From NCBI GenBank assembly GCA_022749755.1, contig CM040447.1, positions 4,176,545 through 4,240,544 of the forward strand: a stretch of DNA of 64,000 bases, written 5' to 3'. The notes under the pieces were generated by a model. The model was not told the DNA's origin, ran no database searches, and saw only the letters and a program-made list of their open reading frames with translations. Shown piece by piece: positions 62,795-64,000 of this stretch (positions within the stretch are counted from its first letter, which is position 1; every line of letters starts with the position of its first letter). The stretch comes from Azadirachta indica (lineage: Eukaryota; Streptophyta; Magnoliopsida; Sapindales; Meliaceae). A program made the translations under genes and the position numbers.

Positions 62795-63440
62795 GATTTG
62801 AGAAAAATAGGAATAAAGAAATAACCAAAAAACTATTTGATCAAAAAACAGTCGAATCAATTCAGACTCTAGTTTGACCGTTACAGTGAATAGCTGGAAA
62901 CAAAGCACGAAGGCAACAAGCAGGATGCTCGGCCTATCCTGAGTCAAATTGAGGAGGTGGTGAGGATTCACTCGCCGAAGATGTTGGCAAAGCAAAGGCA
63001 GTATGTACAGTTCTAACCTAGAGTCGACTGCGACAATGAATGGTTGAAAACAACAAAAGAAGACTACAGGAACAATGGTTGGTACGTTCTAAGTCAAAAG
63101 ACGGTGGTGGTGAGGATTCACTCGCCGGCAATACGCCGGATCAAAGTGTGACAGAAGCGAAAAACAACTCTCTTTATAGAGGCTAATGGTGGCGCATGTA
63201 AGGATATAGAGCCAACGAGCAGATTAGCAACAAACTCTGATGTTGTCGGAACAGGTAGTGCTACAAAAAAAAGGCTGGTTGTGGAGACACATGAGTCACA
63301 CTCGTAGACGAGGACAGCAGCGTGTGGAGTACACACGTGGCTAAGGATAGTGATAGACGGTGAGTCTTGCGGATAGTGTAGAGAGACAAAATTCTGAACT
63401 TACAATCGAAATGAAAAACGATATTGAGACGAGGCCAAAT
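62795..63440 (-). other. Copia leader between primer site and gag
   Basis: About 650 bp on the minus strand. Contains a duplicated piece: GGTGGTGAGGATTCACTCGC occurs at about 62955 and again at about 63107. A 72-codon frame at 63336-63118 crosses it but has no known motif. Confidence 0.55.
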
Positions 63441-63455
63441 CTGGCTTTGATACCA
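63441..63455 (-). other. Copia primer-binding site
   Basis: On the minus strand TGGTATCAAAGCCAG directly follows the LTR. TGGTATC.GAGC is the common plant complement of initiator tRNA-Met; here G is replaced by A at one position. Confidence 0.8.
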
Positions 63456-63696
63456 TGTAAAGAAATCAATTCTTATTTTTTGAATAAGTTTAGTACAATA
63501 GTAGTCTTTTTATAGCTTTACAAAACAATACATAAGGAAACAAATAATATGTAATTATGTACAATATTTATGGAAAGAAATCAAAGTAATAAAAGAAGAA
63601 GGAATCATAGTAAATAAGGAAAAGTTGTTAATAATGTTGACTAATGAAATCAAGGAAAAAAATCATCTTGATTTCATTAATCAATTATCATTAACA
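63456..63696 (-). repeat. Copia 5' LTR (intact length)
   Basis: On the plus strand TGTAAAG...ATTAACA (241 bp). It contains an internal 12-bp inverted repeat, AATGAAATCAAG with CTTGATTTCATT, at about 63644-63678. Confidence 0.8.
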
Positions 63697-63760
63697 TTGG
63701 TTATATACTTATGCTATTGCTTTTTTAGTCACAGTACGCTATTCTTTCTTTTCTTTAATA

Positions 63761-64000
63761 ATGGCGGTAAGTGACATGTCCATGATGAGGAATGTTGTTG
63801 GTCTTAATGGGGATCATTTCGCTGTAGGCATTCACAATGAAGAAGAAATGGATTCATCATCAAAGGAAGCCCACAAATGTATTGGGAGGTTCTTCCATGA
63901 AATAGGAATTGATTTTGAGTTTGTTCATTATCCAAGCTTCAAGAATATGATTAATGCTACCCTTGGAAAAGGTAAGGTGGACTACGCTATACCAAATAGT
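63761..64000 (+). CDS. DUF659/hAT-transposase-like protein, 5' part, runs off window
   Basis: An uninterrupted plus-strand frame of 80 codons from the ATG at 63761 to the window edge. After a polar start (MAVSDMSMMRNVVGLNGDHF), the residues HKCIGRFFHEIGIDFEFVHY, SFKNMINATLGKG and DYAIPNS match the beginning of the DUF659 domain of plant BED-finger/hAT transposase-derived proteins. Full proteins of this group usually have one or more BED zinc fingers before DUF659; none is seen upstream, because a copia LTR ends 64 bp before the ATG. A splice acceptor (CTTTTTTAG at 63729) lies between, so this could also be an internal exon. Domain identity is fairly sure; start codon is not. Confidence 0.65.
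   Translation, partial: MAVSDMSMMRNVVGLNGDHFAVGIHNEEEMDSSSKEAHKCIGRFFHEIGIDFEFVHYPSFKNMINATLGKGKVDYAIPNS

Larger units (their letters stand above)
58887..63696 (-). mobile_element. Ty1/copia retrotransposon, decayed, one LTR nearly lost
   Basis: On the minus strand: a 241-bp LTR (63456-63696, TGTTAATG to TTTACA), a primer-binding site complementary to initiator tRNA-Met just inside it, gag, integrase, reverse transcriptase and RNase H remnants in Ty1/copia order, then a purine tract and only 23 bp of the second LTR (58887-58909). Many stops and frameshifts interrupt the polyprotein. It sits between the NPF gene (end 58361) and the DUF659-like frame (start 63761). No target duplication remains, as expected after loss of one LTR. 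Confidence 0.88.

Noticed and set aside
63118..63336. 72-codon minus-strand frame in the copia leader
   Set aside because: Lies between the primer site and gag, no domain. Likely incidental.

Overview
The window is plant nuclear DNA, most likely from a eudicot. It has intron-rich genes with GT-AG splice sites and plant-specific protein families, set in very AT-rich intergenic DNA full of transposable elements. The species cannot be fixed from the sequence alone. Only two genes are clearly host genes: the 3' part of a DNA topoisomerase 3-alpha gene (45-10407, +) and a complete NRT1/PTR transporter gene closest to NPF7.3/NRT1.5 (53729-58361, +). A third reading frame, the 5' part of a DUF659/hAT-transposase-like gene (63761-64000, +), runs off the right edge.

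Layout. 0-10.5 kb: fifteen exons of TOP3A. They cover the end of the type IA topoisomerase core, the zinc-binding region, a CCHC knuckle, a GRF finger, an RGG-like stretch and a second CCHC knuckle. The last knuckle can be read only after a one-base frameshift. 10.5-26.9 kb: gene-free DNA with a tandem duplication, three related TIR elements, a small MITE, a duplicated promoter-like module, a GC-rich island and one TIR element nested in another. 26.95-39.12 kb: a long LTR retroelement with a 5-bp target duplication (CTTCC). Its left part is occupied by a broken endogenous pararetrovirus (Caulimoviridae, florendovirus-like layout) that carries two head-to-head copies of its promoter/last-ORF region. 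39.1-46 kb: mostly uninformative DNA with two decayed minus-strand coding remnants. 46.3-52.1 kb: an inverted duplication whose right arm contains a Mutator-like element with a 9-bp target duplication, while the left arm is the unoccupied site. Two further TIR elements lie in the loop. 52.3-58.4 kb: the NPF gene, with a TIR element upstream and a fold-back element in intron 2. 58.9-63.7 kb: a decayed Ty1/copia element on the minus strand with one intact LTR and a 23-bp remnant of the other. 63.76 kb to the end: the DUF659-like reading frame.

The genes do not form a pathway. TOP3A acts in DNA recombination and repair, and the NPF protein is expected in the plasma membrane. The main interest is the nested mobile DNA and its possible effects on the two host genes: the TOP3A frameshift and the competing splice acceptor plus fold-back insertion in the NPF gene. 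I found no tRNA, rRNA or CRISPR features.
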